DNA of 64,000 bases, taken from Pedobacter polaris (GTDB taxonomy: Bacteria > Bacteroidota > Bacteroidia > Sphingobacteriales > Sphingobacteriaceae). The position numbers were made by a program, and so were the translations under genes. Positions within the stretch are counted from its first letter, which is position 1, and each line of letters begins with the position of its first letter. Below the pieces are notes generated by a model, which did not search any database, was not told the DNA's origin, and saw only the letters and a list, made by a program, of their open reading frames with translations. Shown piece by piece: positions 17,768 through 28,279 of this stretch. The stretch is from positions 186,001 to 250,000 of the forward strand of contig NZ_SWBR01000005.1 of the NCBI RefSeq assembly GCF_005116505.1. Reading direction: 5' to 3'.

Positions 17768-18121
17768 TCATTTCTCCTCCCTTTTCACCAACAAAACTTC
17801 TTCATTTTCTAGAGAGAGGTAACCATATTCATAGCAAAATATATAGGTTGTTCCTTTTTGGGTGGCATAAGTGTGCGTATGGTAATTGAAGTCGAAGCCT
17901 TTACGAAGCAGAACTTCTCGTTTTACCTTGGTCTTGCCTTCTGGATTTTTCAATTTTAAGATCTCTCGGTTCTTCTTTAAAGCTCGATTAACCTCATTTA
18001 AAAAACTGTTGTCTTCAGTTCTTAAATGATTGTTGTAATTGGTGCGACATTGGTCGTCACAGAATTTTTTATCAGCCCTGCCGTTAACAACAGCGTTGCA
18101 GTCTAGACATAAACGTTCCAT
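17768..18121 (-). CDS. Small zinc-ribbon protein of unknown function
   Basis: 117 residues. The first 30 residues carry two cysteine pairs, CLDCNAVVNGRADKKFC and DDQC, a zinc ribbon of the type found in DUF2116-like proteins. The rest is basic and includes an aromatic-rich strand THTYATQKGTTYIFCYEYGY. It is transcribed away from the ssb gene at 18358, and the 236 bases between them are likely a shared control region. Possible nucleic-acid binding is an inference from the zinc ribbon and basic charge only. Confidence 0.7.
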   Translation of the reverse strand: MERLCLDCNAVVNGRADKKFCDDQCRTNYNNHLRTEDNSFLNEVNRALKKNREILKLKNPEGKTKVKREVLLRKGFDFNYHTHTYATQKGTTYIFCYEYGYLSLENEEVLLVKREEK

Positions 18122-18232
18122 AAGGTTTGGTTTTTATCAGGGATGATCATTAAATCTACAAAAAAAATGAAATAGCAAAGAATTTTAAATATGCCTTTTT
18201 AGCCCAAATAACCTGTTTTATCCGTGTTTAAA

Positions 18233-18244
18233 CGTTTATAAACG
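18233..18244. promoter_or_regulatory. Palindrome between divergent zinc-ribbon and ssb genes
   Basis: CGTTTATAAACG is a perfect 12-base palindrome. It overlaps other near repeats (GTTTAAAC just left, ATAAATGTTTA just right). It lies 111 bases before the zinc-ribbon start and 114 bases before the ssb start, so it could be an operator for both. Inference only. Confidence 0.35.
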
Positions 18245-18357
18245 ACTATAAATGTTTAAAATCCGACTAAGTTGACGAGCTCTCTGCACCTTTGTACTGT
18301 CGGTAGTCGTGGTGACTATTGTTCGTTAAACATTCAGAAACTTAATTTTTAAACATC

Positions 18358-18702
18358 ATGGAAAACGTAGTAAACAAAGTAGTATTGAGCGGTTGTGCAG
18401 GTAGCGATGCAGAAGTAAAAGCAGTAAGTGGTAATCAAAAATTAGCTCGTGTAAATATGGCTGTAAATGAAAGCTACAGAAATGGAGCTGGTGAGGAAGT
18501 GAAAAAAACACAATGGGTTTCGCTTACCTTTTGGGGAGCAAAAGCTGATATTGCAGAACTAAAAATTAAAAAAGGCACACGTTTTACAATTGAAGGCAGG
18601 TTGCAAAATAACAACTATGAAGCTAAGGATGGTACCAAACGTTATACTACTGAAATTGTTGTAGACCAGGTTACCTTTAAAGAGGTAGAAGCAGAGGCTT
18701 AG
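18358..18702 (+). CDS. ssb: Single-stranded DNA-binding protein, short form
   Basis: 114 residues: one OB fold and almost nothing else. NKVVLSGCAGSDAEVKAVSG, then QKLARVNMAVNESYRNGAGE and KTQWVSLTFWGAKADIAEL are the standard SSB core. The C-terminal flexible region and acidic DDDIPF-like tip that recruit partners are missing; the protein ends in VEAEA. This suggests a second, specialised SSB (for example for competence, repair or mobile DNA), with a full-length SSB elsewhere in the genome. It has a terminator hairpin just downstream. Confidence 0.9.
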   Translation: MENVVNKVVLSGCAGSDAEVKAVSGNQKLARVNMAVNESYRNGAGEEVKKTQWVSLTFWGAKADIAELKIKKGTRFTIEGRLQNNNYEAKDGTKRYTTEIVVDQVTFKEVEAEA

Positions 18703-18714
18703 CTCAATCTACTT

Positions 18715-18755
18715 AATGTCTTACATGGTTTGTTTTTAGAACTATGTAAGACATT
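18715..18755 (+). terminator. Terminator after ssb
   Basis: Perfect 12-base arms AATGTCTTACAT and ATGTAAGACATT around a 17-base T-rich loop, starting 13 bases after the ssb stop codon and followed by TTA. Confidence 0.75.
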
Positions 18756-18862
18756 TTAATGCCTTTGATAAGACAGTTTTGTTTTTATGAGTTTGATTAA
18801 ACTTAGATCTGTCATATCTTCTGATTCTTATAGGTTCATCGTATTTAAAGAAATCTAAAATT

Positions 18863-20920
18863 TTATAAGGTAATTCCTAAACTTGCATAATAATTCCTTT
18901 TCATAGCTGTATTAAAATAGCGATTGTTGGCCGCATTTAAATCGTTGCCCAAGCTGTAACTTTGGTTGAAAAGGTTATTAGCTCCCAAGGAAATGTCTAT
19001 TGCAGTCTTTCCGATGTTCAAATTTCTAATCCCTGCTTTAAGGTCTGCTAAATGATATTTTCTTGCAAATACCGTATTCGCATCATTTAATGGAATTGCT
19101 GAGGTGTAGTTATGTTGAGCAAACAAATAGATTCCTTTTTGAAAGTTGAATTCCAAGCCGCTGATGATTGTATGTTTTGGAACTCCAGTTAATTTATTGC
19201 CCCCATAATCGGCACCTGCATTTTTAAAATCCTGAAATTTAAAGTGGCTATAGGTAAAACTATTGCTAATCAATAAACCATTTAAAAATTGACTATGATT
19301 AGCTTTAATTAACCAAAAAGCAGTTTGAAGTTCTAAGCCTAATTGTTTTGTTCCACCCGCATTGATAAAATATTCAACATCACCGGTATTTAATCTTCTT
19401 ACAATAGCATCCCTTAACTGGAAGTAGAATATAGTTCCGTCGGTAAAGAAGCGTTTGTTCTTAGTCTGATACCGTAAACCACTTTCATAATTCCATCCTG
19501 CCTCTGCTTGTAAGTTGTTATTGATGATATTGTCTGAAGAACGAACCTCAGCTAAAGTAGGGGGAGAGTAACCCTTGCTTACCGAAGCTCTAAAGGTAAG
19601 GTTAGAATCGATTAAGTAAGAGGCAGCGATTTTAGGCATTAACCTTGTTTTAAAACTTCTCTGCTTTTCTGCTACGGCTATAGGGAAATAGCTTTCGTAA
19701 TCATAACTAAAGAAATTTAAGCTTGAGCCTAACTCTACTAAAAGCTTTTGCTTAATGTCGAAGTTAACCCTCAAAAAGCCAAAATCTTGATGTGCTTTTA
19801 AATCGTCTGATGCTGTTAAACTTGTAGCTACGCCTTGTGCATTTCCATAATTTTTGATGTCGCTTTTTGTACTCGAACTTTCTAAACCGGCTTGTATATT
19901 ATACTTTATATTATGGCTAATAGTAGCAAACTCTATGAATGTCCGTAACCCAACTGTGCTTTCTTTTCGCTTTTCATAATTGGTAATGAAAGGATTTTTA
20001 AAATCGGTATTGGAAGTAAATAAGGCAATTACATGTTTAAAATGCTGATTGAAACTATAGTTATGAGACAAGCCAGCAAAAAAAGATTTGTTGTAAATGG
20101 CTGCTTTTTGTTGTATTGCTCCTGGTAAAGTTGGTGTTGCTGGTCGGGCAGCTTTTGGATTAGCAGTAAATTGTGCTACGGTTAATCCGCCTGGTGTTTG
20201 GTAATCTAAATCACTATAAAAAAGAAAAGCTTTCAATTGACCTTTTATACTATAGTCCCATAGGTGCGAAGTTTGGATATATCTTCTTTTTAAGGCGCTA
20301 TTTTCTCTATAACCATCACTTTGCTGGTAAGCTCCAGTAATATTGAAATTGTAATTTTTGGTTACTTGGTTTAAGCTTGCAGTTTGCTGAAATAAACCAA
20401 AAGACCCAGCTGTTGCAGTGAGATTTAGGTCATTCGCTTTTTTTAAGGTGGAATTGATCAACAAAGCGCCTCCTGTATTGGCACCAAAAATACTGGCTTC
20501 TGGACCTTTGTAAATTTCTAGATTTCCTACTGCTGCTACGTCTAAAGCATTAAGGTAGGTATTGCCTCCTGCATCAGTTAGAGGGAAATTATCTATATAA
20601 ATTTTTACATTTCGAATTCCGAAAGGAGAACGCAACAAACTGCCACGTAAAGATAAACGGTAACTGCCAGGTGAACGTTCTTCCATTCTCACACCCGGTG
20701 CTGTGTTTACTAAACTCACCAAAGAAGTGCTTGGCTGGTTTTTAATCTGATTGCTATCTAACATACTAACCGAACCTACTGCCCTTAATAATGGCTGAGG
20801 ATTGTAATAGCCTTTTACAGTAACTTCGTTTAGCTTTTTAACAGTATCTGTTTGTGCGCTTGCACTCAAAGAGATTAGAAGGGTAAGCGCAAATAATGTT
20901 TGTTTCAAATTTTTAGCCAC
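18863..20920 (-). CDS. TonB-dependent outer membrane receptor
   Basis: 685 residues from the GTG at 20920; a TTG at 20908 giving a start at the signal peptide (KQTLFALTLLISLSASAQ) is an equal candidate, and no ATG is available. After the signal peptide comes the plug: VNTAPGVRMEERSPGSYRLS, LRGSLLRSPFGIRNVKIYID, and GPEASIFGANTGGALLINS. The rest is a 22-strand-type barrel with a C-terminal aromatic strand (NYYASLGITL). No carboxypeptidase-like N-terminal domain, so it is not SusC-like; the shape fits siderophore or metal-complex uptake, but the ligand is unknown. The start lies at the edge of a repeat (20912-21057), which makes the native start and promoter doubtful. Confidence 0.9.
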   Translation of the reverse strand: MAKNLKQTLFALTLLISLSASAQTDTVKKLNEVTVKGYYNPQPLLRAVGSVSMLDSNQIKNQPSTSLVSLVNTAPGVRMEERSPGSYRLSLRGSLLRSPFGIRNVKIYIDNFPLTDAGGNTYLNALDVAAVGNLEIYKGPEASIFGANTGGALLINSTLKKANDLNLTATAGSFGLFQQTASLNQVTKNYNFNITGAYQQSDGYRENSALKRRYIQTSHLWDYSIKGQLKAFLFYSDLDYQTPGGLTVAQFTANPKAARPATPTLPGAIQQKAAIYNKSFFAGLSHNYSFNQHFKHVIALFTSNTDFKNPFITNYEKRKESTVGLRTFIEFATISHNIKYNIQAGLESSSTKSDIKNYGNAQGVATSLTASDDLKAHQDFGFLRVNFDIKQKLLVELGSSLNFFSYDYESYFPIAVAEKQRSFKTRLMPKIAASYLIDSNLTFRASVSKGYSPPTLAEVRSSDNIINNNLQAEAGWNYESGLRYQTKNKRFFTDGTIFYFQLRDAIVRRLNTGDVEYFINAGGTKQLGLELQTAFWLIKANHSQFLNGLLISNSFTYSHFKFQDFKNAGADYGGNKLTGVPKHTIISGLEFNFQKGIYLFAQHNYTSAIPLNDANTVFARKYHLADLKAGIRNLNIGKTAIDISLGANNLFNQSYSLGNDLNAANNRYFNTAMKRNYYASLGITL

Positions 20921-21057
20921 AGATTAGCAGATTATAATTTTGTGTGATATCGAGCGAGAGTTAAATTTTTAGAAAGCAAATTTATAAAATTATGTCATGT
21001 TGAGCCTGTCGAAACACTTGTTAATATCCTTCGACAAGCTCAGGATGACAACAAGCT
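20912..21057. repeat. 146-base direct repeat, copy 1
   Basis: Starts TTTAGCCACAGATTAGCAG at the 5' end of the TonB receptor gene and runs to the CAACAAGCT after the hairpin. It differs from copy 2 at only about three positions. Its right part is an imperfect hairpin (20993-21050) with arms TGTCATGTTGAGCCTGTCGA and TCGACAAGCTCAGGATGACA. Confidence 0.9.
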
Positions 21058-21092
21058 AGGGATGACATGAAGCTGAAGGGTAACAAGAACTA

Positions 21093-21238
21093 TTTAGCCA
21101 CAGATTAGCAGATTATAATTTTGTGTGATATAGAGCGAGAGTTAAATTTTTAGAAAGCAAATTTATAAAATTATGTCATGTTGAGCCTGTCGAAACACTT
21201 GTTAATATCCTTCGACAAGCTCAGGATGACAGGAAGCT
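21093..21238. repeat. 146-base direct repeat, copy 2
   Basis: Same orientation as copy 1, 35 bases further on, including the same hairpin (21174-21231). Its first bases AACTATTTAGCC recur at 21251-21262, at the end of the sugar dehydrogenase gene. The 332 bases between the two genes consist almost only of these repeats. Confidence 0.9.
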
Positions 21239-21252
21239 CCGGGCAACTTCAA

Positions 21253-22566
21253 CTATTTAGCCGCTACTCTCCAAATAATGCCGCTCACGTCATCTGCAAC
21301 AAGTAAAGCCCCGTCTTGTGCAACTGCAACACCAACTGGTTTACCATAAACTTCTTTCTCGTCTTTAATAAAACCAGTTAAAAAATCTTGCATTTGCCCA
21401 TTTGGTTTGCCATTTTTAAAAGGAATAAAAGTTACTTTATACCCTACAAGTTGTGAACGGTTCCAAGAGCCATGTTGACCAATAAAAACACCACCTTGAT
21501 ATTTTGCAGGGAATTTTTTAGCGGTGTAAAAAGCCAAGCCTAATGATGCAGTATGTGCACCAACGGGAATATCAGGAACAATTGCTTTTGCTACTAATTC
21601 TGGATTTTGACCTTTTAAACGAGGATCTTCATTTTGACCAAAATAAGAAAACGGCCATCCATAAAATGCACCTTCTTTTACACTGGTAATATAATCTGGC
21701 ACTAAATCATCACCTAAACCATCACGTTCATTTACTGCAGTCCATAAGGCATTTGTGCCCGGTGCCCAAGCCATTCCAACAGGATTGCGCAAACCACTGC
21801 CATATATTTTTTCTCCAGTACCGTCTGGATTAAATTCTAATATGTTTGCTCTTCTAATTTCATTTGGTAAACCGCGTTCGGCCACATTACTACCAGAACC
21901 TACAGTTACATAAATTTTAGTCTGAGCAGGATTAACAATCAAATTTCTTGTCCAATGGTTATTGTACCCGCCTGCTGGTAATTCTAATATTTTTTTGCCA
22001 GCTGCTTTAATTTCAGTGTCGCCTGCTTTGTAAGGATACATCCAAACACCATCTGTGTTGGCAACATAAAATGAATTGCCTATAAATGCGGCGCCATAAG
22101 GCTGATTTAATCCTGTTAAAAAAGTAAATATTACTTCAGGTTTCCCATCTTTATCAGCATCTCTAAATAACATTATTGTATTTACACTTTTGCCCTGAAC
22201 TTCAGATTTCGCTTTGCCACTTATCTCATTGGCAGCTTGCTCCACCTTGGTTCTTTGCGAGTTAGAAAGCACTACAATCACATCTCCATTTGGGGCAATT
22301 ACAATATTTCGAGGGCTTTTCATGCCTTCGGCAAATTTGGTCACCACAAACCCTTCAGGCGCAGTTGGTGTTTGGCCTTCTGGCCAAGCTACAACCTTAC
22401 TAAAATTAGTTTTGCTTGTTTTGGTATCTGCCTCTGGTAGCTCTATTATTTTACCAGCACCTGTTTTTACTTTTGCAGCAGGTGTAGTTTGACTGTGTGA
22501 ATTGCTGTAATTAACCAATAGAATGGCACTTGATAATAAGGTTAGGCGAAGGAATTGATTTTTCAT
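21253..22566 (-). CDS. PQQ-dependent sugar dehydrogenase / L-sorbosone-dehydrogenase-like
   Basis: 437 residues with a signal peptide (about 1-26), so exported. From residue ~70 it shows the six-bladed propeller: LAPEGFVV-type entry as PEGFVVTKFAEGMKSPRNIV, then GLNQPYGAAFIGNSFYVANT, TRNLIVNPAQTKIYVTVGSG, IYGSGLRNPVGMAWAPGT, GAFYGWPFSYFG and GVFIGQHGSWNRSQLVGYKV. These are the hallmark blades of soluble-glucose-dehydrogenase-like proteins, including the W-x-x-R/GWP motifs around the active site. Family role: oxidation of sugars in the periplasm, often with PQQ. No PQQ synthesis genes are nearby, and substrate is unknown. Confidence 0.88.
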   Translation of the reverse strand: MKNQFLRLTLLSSAILLVNYSNSHSQTTPAAKVKTGAGKIIELPEADTKTSKTNFSKVVAWPEGQTPTAPEGFVVTKFAEGMKSPRNIVIAPNGDVIVVLSNSQRTKVEQAANEISGKAKSEVQGKSVNTIMLFRDADKDGKPEVIFTFLTGLNQPYGAAFIGNSFYVANTDGVWMYPYKAGDTEIKAAGKKILELPAGGYNNHWTRNLIVNPAQTKIYVTVGSGSNVAERGLPNEIRRANILEFNPDGTGEKIYGSGLRNPVGMAWAPGTNALWTAVNERDGLGDDLVPDYITSVKEGAFYGWPFSYFGQNEDPRLKGQNPELVAKAIVPDIPVGAHTASLGLAFYTAKKFPAKYQGGVFIGQHGSWNRSQLVGYKVTFIPFKNGKPNGQMQDFLTGFIKDEKEVYGKPVGVAVAQDGALLVADDVSGIIWRVAAK

Positions 22567-22687
22567 TTAATAACAATTTAAGGATGTGTATGGCTAACAC
22601 TCAAATTTAGAAGTTGTTTTTCTGTTTACTGCATTAATAAGTGATGTATTCATTTTGTTGCGAAATAAACGAACTGAGAGGGTAGGT

Positions 22688-23170
22688 CTACAAATTAGAT
22701 TTTTTAAATATTTCGCGAAGTGCTGAAATTTGTTCCTCTTTTAGTGCTTTTTTTGTGATTAAATTTGAAGAACCTTTTGCTAGATGTATGATGAACCAAT
22801 CATTAAGTTCTTCTACTTTATAAAGAGAGTTTAATTTAATTTCGGAATTAAAGTTAGACCCAATTATTCTTAAATTTTCATTGTCAAATTGATATTCATT
22901 TGCACCATTTAGAACTTCATAATTCTTAAAATTCTTTTTGGCTGTAAAATATATTGCCAAAGGCATTAAAAAAACAATAGCTAAACCCAATATCGGTTGA
23001 TAAGTTGGATAGCCTTCTATAATGTCATAAATTCCAAAAAAATCAATTATTGAAATAGTAATAAACACAATTCCAAGAAGTAATGTTAGTATTGATCCAA
23101 TCTTTTTGTAAAATATTACATAATTCAATTTCAAATAATCATTGAATTCAATTTTGTTGTAAAAGGTCAT
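22688..23170 (-). CDS. YcxB-like membrane protein
   Basis: 160 residues. Two transmembrane helices (IGSILTLLLGIVFITISII and PILGLAIVFLMPLAIYFTA) precede a C-terminal cytoplasmic beta domain with NEYQFDNENLRIIGSNFNSE and KLNSLYKVEELNDWFIIHLA. This arrangement matches the YcxB-like family. Function unknown. It lies 23 bases after the acetyltransferase gene on the same strand. Confidence 0.7.
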   Translation of the reverse strand: MTFYNKIEFNDYLKLNYVIFYKKIGSILTLLLGIVFITISIIDFFGIYDIIEGYPTYQPILGLAIVFLMPLAIYFTAKKNFKNYEVLNGANEYQFDNENLRIIGSNFNSEIKLNSLYKVEELNDWFIIHLAKGSSNLITKKALKEEQISALREIFKKSNL

Positions 23171-23193
23171 TTTTATTTTTAATTACAAATCTA

Positions 23194-23697
23194 TTAAAAC
23201 TTTAATCGCCAACTCAATAAGTTTCCATCCTCATTTACTTTTTCGAAATTATTTTTCTCTAAAATGTGCCAAGAAGCTGGATTATCTTTAGCCGTTTGGG
23301 CGAAAATAGATTTTACATTATCTTGCCTTTTTGCCCAGTCAATGATACAAGCTACGGCTTCGGTCATGTAGCCTTTTCCTCTAAAATTTTCATAGGTGCC
23401 ATAGCCTATTTCTATTTCTCCATCTTCCGTAGGCTCACCTACAAAGCAAATATCGCCAACCATTCTGCTTTCTGCTTTTAGAATAATTGTCCACAAAGTA
23501 GAAAAGAGATGGTTTTTGCCTGTATCAGCTACATTTGGCAAAATGGTTTCGGCTAATGCTTCCCTGAGCTCTGGAGAAATTACTTTTTTTGTTGGGTTTA
23601 ACTTGAGTTCTCTTTCTAATGAATCATCATTTGCAATATATTTGATCAGCTGATTGTGAGAAAGAGGTTTTAAAATAAGATTTTGACTTGAGATCAT
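23194..23697 (-). CDS. GNAT family acetyltransferase
   Basis: 167 residues. Motif A is seen in EIGYGTYENFRGKGYMTEAV (R-x-x-G-x-x-T/M-E), preceded by a beta-bulge strand RMVGDICFVGEP, and followed by AKDNPASWHILEKNNFEKV. It belongs to the RimJ/RimL-like branch. Acyl acceptor unknown. Confidence 0.85.
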   Translation of the reverse strand: MISSQNLILKPLSHNQLIKYIANDDSLERELKLNPTKKVISPELREALAETILPNVADTGKNHLFSTLWTIILKAESRMVGDICFVGEPTEDGEIEIGYGTYENFRGKGYMTEAVACIIDWAKRQDNVKSIFAQTAKDNPASWHILEKNNFEKVNEDGNLLSWRLKF

Positions 23698-23749
23698 TTG
23701 ATCAAAAATAACAAATATCTTGAACCAAAATAGGATTTAAAAAATTAGA

Positions 23750-25045
23750 CTACCTTTTGCCAATCTTTCTATCAATTAGCCATTTTTCTAGTCTATCCCA
23801 AAACCCTGCAGCATATTCAAAGCTTAAAGGTTCGTTATAGTATCCACTTTTTGCAACCATTCCATTATGTGCCATATTAGGAACAATAGAAACTGTGAAG
23901 TCGTTATTATGCGCCAATTGCAAGGCAGATTTAATTTTAGGATAGCTTTTCTGCGAATTTATGTTCCAATCTTTTTCTCCCATTAACCATAAGGTAGGGC
24001 TTTGGATGGTTTTTAGATAGGTAAAACTGTCATAACCTAAATTTTTGTTTAACCATGCCCACCATTTTAATGCACTTTCAGTTGGCGTTCTTTCTGTTGG
24101 ATATACTTTTTTGAACCAATCTTTATGTTTATAGCTAGTTATTTGTTGGTTGCCTTCTTGCCATGTTTTGCCATTAGCAGCCAGCTCCCAATTGTCATGG
24201 TACATTTTCATAATCTCTTGTATGGCTGCGGGATCAAAACCATCGGCTATTAAGGAGCCTTTGTATTCATGGCTAATTGTTTGGCGTACATTTTCTCCTG
24301 ATCCAACCCTCATTACCATAAAAGCAAGATCTTTTATTTTGGATGCAGCCATACTTCCGGTCCACCCACCTTGGCTATTTCCCATTATTCCTATCTTTTT
24401 CTGATTGATATTTTTTTGACCGTTTAAGAATTTAACACCAGCAACTAGGTCATTGGCTAATTCGTCGAAGCTAGCAGTTTCCCAGTCGCCTGTTGATTCC
24501 CCAGCGCCCTGTTTGTCGAATGTGAGTACACCAATTCCTAGTTGCAGAAAAAAGGTGGTAAAAAATCCTACACCTCTTGTTGATGGGCCTGAGCCATGGG
24601 CAAATACAACAACAGGATGCTTACCTTCTCCTTGTGGCAAGTAAAGATCTCCTTTGATTATATTTTTGCCACTTTGAAATGATATTGATTCTACTTGATG
24701 TGGAGCTACTCTTTTACCCGAAGATCTTATAGTATGCTCGACTATCTCTAAACCATCAATTTGGCTGTTTTTTGAAGTGAAAGCAAATGTTTTCGTGCTA
24801 TCATTCATATCCCTAAATGTATTTGATGAAACAGGAATAAGCACTCCAATTTTTAAAGTTTTAAGGTCTAGATAAACCAAGCTTTGATTTAATTCATCGA
24901 AAATTCCAAGCGTAATGCGCTGTCCATTCCCAAAATCGTAAGTACCTTCATATTGATATAATTCATTCCTCTGAATTGATTTTAGCTGCGCAGAACTTAT
25001 CTCAGTTACAAAGAAGACAAGCACAAAAAGATATTTATAAAACAT
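23750..25045 (-). CDS. Exported alpha/beta hydrolase
   Basis: 431 residues with a signal peptide (FLVLVFF-type core in MFYKYLFVLVFFVTEISSAQ). A ~120-residue N-terminal beta domain is followed by an alpha/beta hydrolase domain: oxyanion strand HPVVVFAHGSGPSTRGVGFF, nucleophile elbow GNSQGGW, acid in LWLMGEKDWNIN and the histidine in IVPNMAHNGMV. Family role: hydrolysis of ester or peptide bonds at the cell surface or periplasm. It resembles acyl-peptide-hydrolase/dienelactone-hydrolase-like members. Substrate not readable. Confidence 0.87.
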   Translation of the reverse strand: MFYKYLFVLVFFVTEISSAQLKSIQRNELYQYEGTYDFGNGQRITLGIFDELNQSLVYLDLKTLKIGVLIPVSSNTFRDMNDSTKTFAFTSKNSQIDGLEIVEHTIRSSGKRVAPHQVESISFQSGKNIIKGDLYLPQGEGKHPVVVFAHGSGPSTRGVGFFTTFFLQLGIGVLTFDKQGAGESTGDWETASFDELANDLVAGVKFLNGQKNINQKKIGIMGNSQGGWTGSMAASKIKDLAFMVMRVGSGENVRQTISHEYKGSLIADGFDPAAIQEIMKMYHDNWELAANGKTWQEGNQQITSYKHKDWFKKVYPTERTPTESALKWWAWLNKNLGYDSFTYLKTIQSPTLWLMGEKDWNINSQKSYPKIKSALQLAHNNDFTVSIVPNMAHNGMVAKSGYYNEPLSFEYAAGFWDRLEKWLIDRKIGKR

Positions 25046-25228
25046 ACAATAGATTTGATTGTACTATAGGACGACTAGCTTTAAATTAAGGTTACATCTT
25101 ATTATTAAATTAGAATATCTTTTACTCAAAATGCTTAATTAACAAATCAATGTCTTTAATTTCATCTGATTATTTTATCTTTATGCGATTTTAAGAAAAG
25201 GGTTAATTTCATGCCCAGTTCCACCTAA

Positions 25229-27463
<2,235 letters not shown>

Positions 27464-27487
27464 GGTAAAACAAATTACTTATCATAG

Positions 27488-27589
27488 CAATTACTAGTCG
27501 TAGCATCTCGCTACGACTTTTTTATTTTCAATTTTTAACCAGATACGAATGGATTACCATAAGATTTTTTATCTGTGGTTAAATTTTCC
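27488..27589. repeat. Twin terminator repeat, unit 1
   Basis: Begins CAATTACTAGTCGTAGC, contains the terminator 27497-27524, then TTTTCAATTTTTAACC and ends with TTTTTTATCTGTGGTTAAA. The same order of blocks recurs in unit 2, so the region downstream of icd has been duplicated. Confidence 0.75.
27497..27524 (+). terminator. Terminator 1 after icd
   Basis: Stem GTCGTAGC / GCTACGAC with a 5-base loop, followed by TTTTTTTA. It is 34 bases after the icd stop codon. Confidence 0.85.
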
Positions 27590-27591
27590 AA

Positions 27592-27697
27592 CAATTACTA
27601 GTGGTAGCTTCTCGCTACGACTTTTTTTGTTTTCAATTTTTTACCCACAGATACGCACAGATTACCACAGATATTTTTTATCTGTGGTAAAATTTCT
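27592..27697. repeat. Twin terminator repeat, unit 2
   Basis: Second unit starting CAATTACTAGTGGTAGC. It holds a second terminator (27601-27628, stem GTGGTAGC / GCTACGAC then TTTTTTT) and a further perfect inverted repeat TACCACAGAT / ATCTGTGGTA at 27663-27689. The unit 1 copy of the last palindrome is degenerate. Confidence 0.75.
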
Positions 27698-27750
27698 AAA
27701 AACAAATTTCCAATCCCTTTCGTTATATTCATACAAATAATCGAAATACC

Positions 27751-28170
27751 ATGAGTACAGAAAATCAAAATCATAAACCATCAAATGATAAATTACATCC
27801 AAGCGATTTGGGGGAGACCAAAGATTTTAACGACTTGTCTTTTGATGAGGTAAAGCAAAGTTATGAGTTAGATGTAAAAGGTGATGAAAAGGATTACGAT
27901 CATCCTATGCCTTATGAAACTGTTGCAGCTGGCTCCGTAGATGATAATTCTACTTTCGATGAAGCAAACCCGTATGTTGGAGATGAATATGCAACTGATG
28001 TCGAAAAAGTGAATGATAAATTAGAAGAGTTGGGAATGCATATCGATAATAGAGGCGAAAGCGTTTTGTTAAGTCCAGAAGATGAGCTTTTAGCCCGTAC
28101 AGAAGAAGATTTTAGAGATGACTTAGATGAAGAAGGTTATCCTAAAAATGATGCGCCGAATGCAGGTTAA
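27751..28170 (+). CDS. Acidic protein of unknown function
   Basis: 139 residues, strongly acidic (many Asp and Glu, few hydrophobic clusters), so probably soluble and partly disordered. No signal peptide and no known motif. Segments such as PSDLGETKDFNDLSFDEV and SPEDELLARTEEDFRDDLDE give it a likely helical second half. The gene sits after the icd terminators with its own upstream region, and converges with the response regulator gene, sharing the hairpin at 28243-28279. Function not inferred. Confidence 0.7.
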   Translation: MSTENQNHKPSNDKLHPSDLGETKDFNDLSFDEVKQSYELDVKGDEKDYDHPMPYETVAAGSVDDNSTFDEANPYVGDEYATDVEKVNDKLEELGMHIDNRGESVLLSPEDELLARTEEDFRDDLDEEGYPKNDAPNAG

Positions 28171-28242
28171 AACTGGATTATAAAAATTGATGATAAATTA
28201 GCTGAAAGTTTAAAATAGGTAACTGCTTGTTTTATAATGCAT

Positions 28243-28279
28243 AAATGGGTTCAACAGCTTAACTGTCGAACCCATTTTT
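28243..28279. terminator. Bidirectional terminator overlapping the response-regulator stop
   Basis: Arms AAATGGGTTC and GAACCCATTT flank a 15-base loop that contains the minus-strand stop codon of the regulator gene (28259-28261). It can serve the acidic-protein gene from the left (T-tract after it) and the regulator gene from the right. Confidence 0.7.

Noticed and set aside
27549-27740. 63-codon plus-strand frame
   Set aside because: It spans the terminator repeats and has no start context or conserved features.
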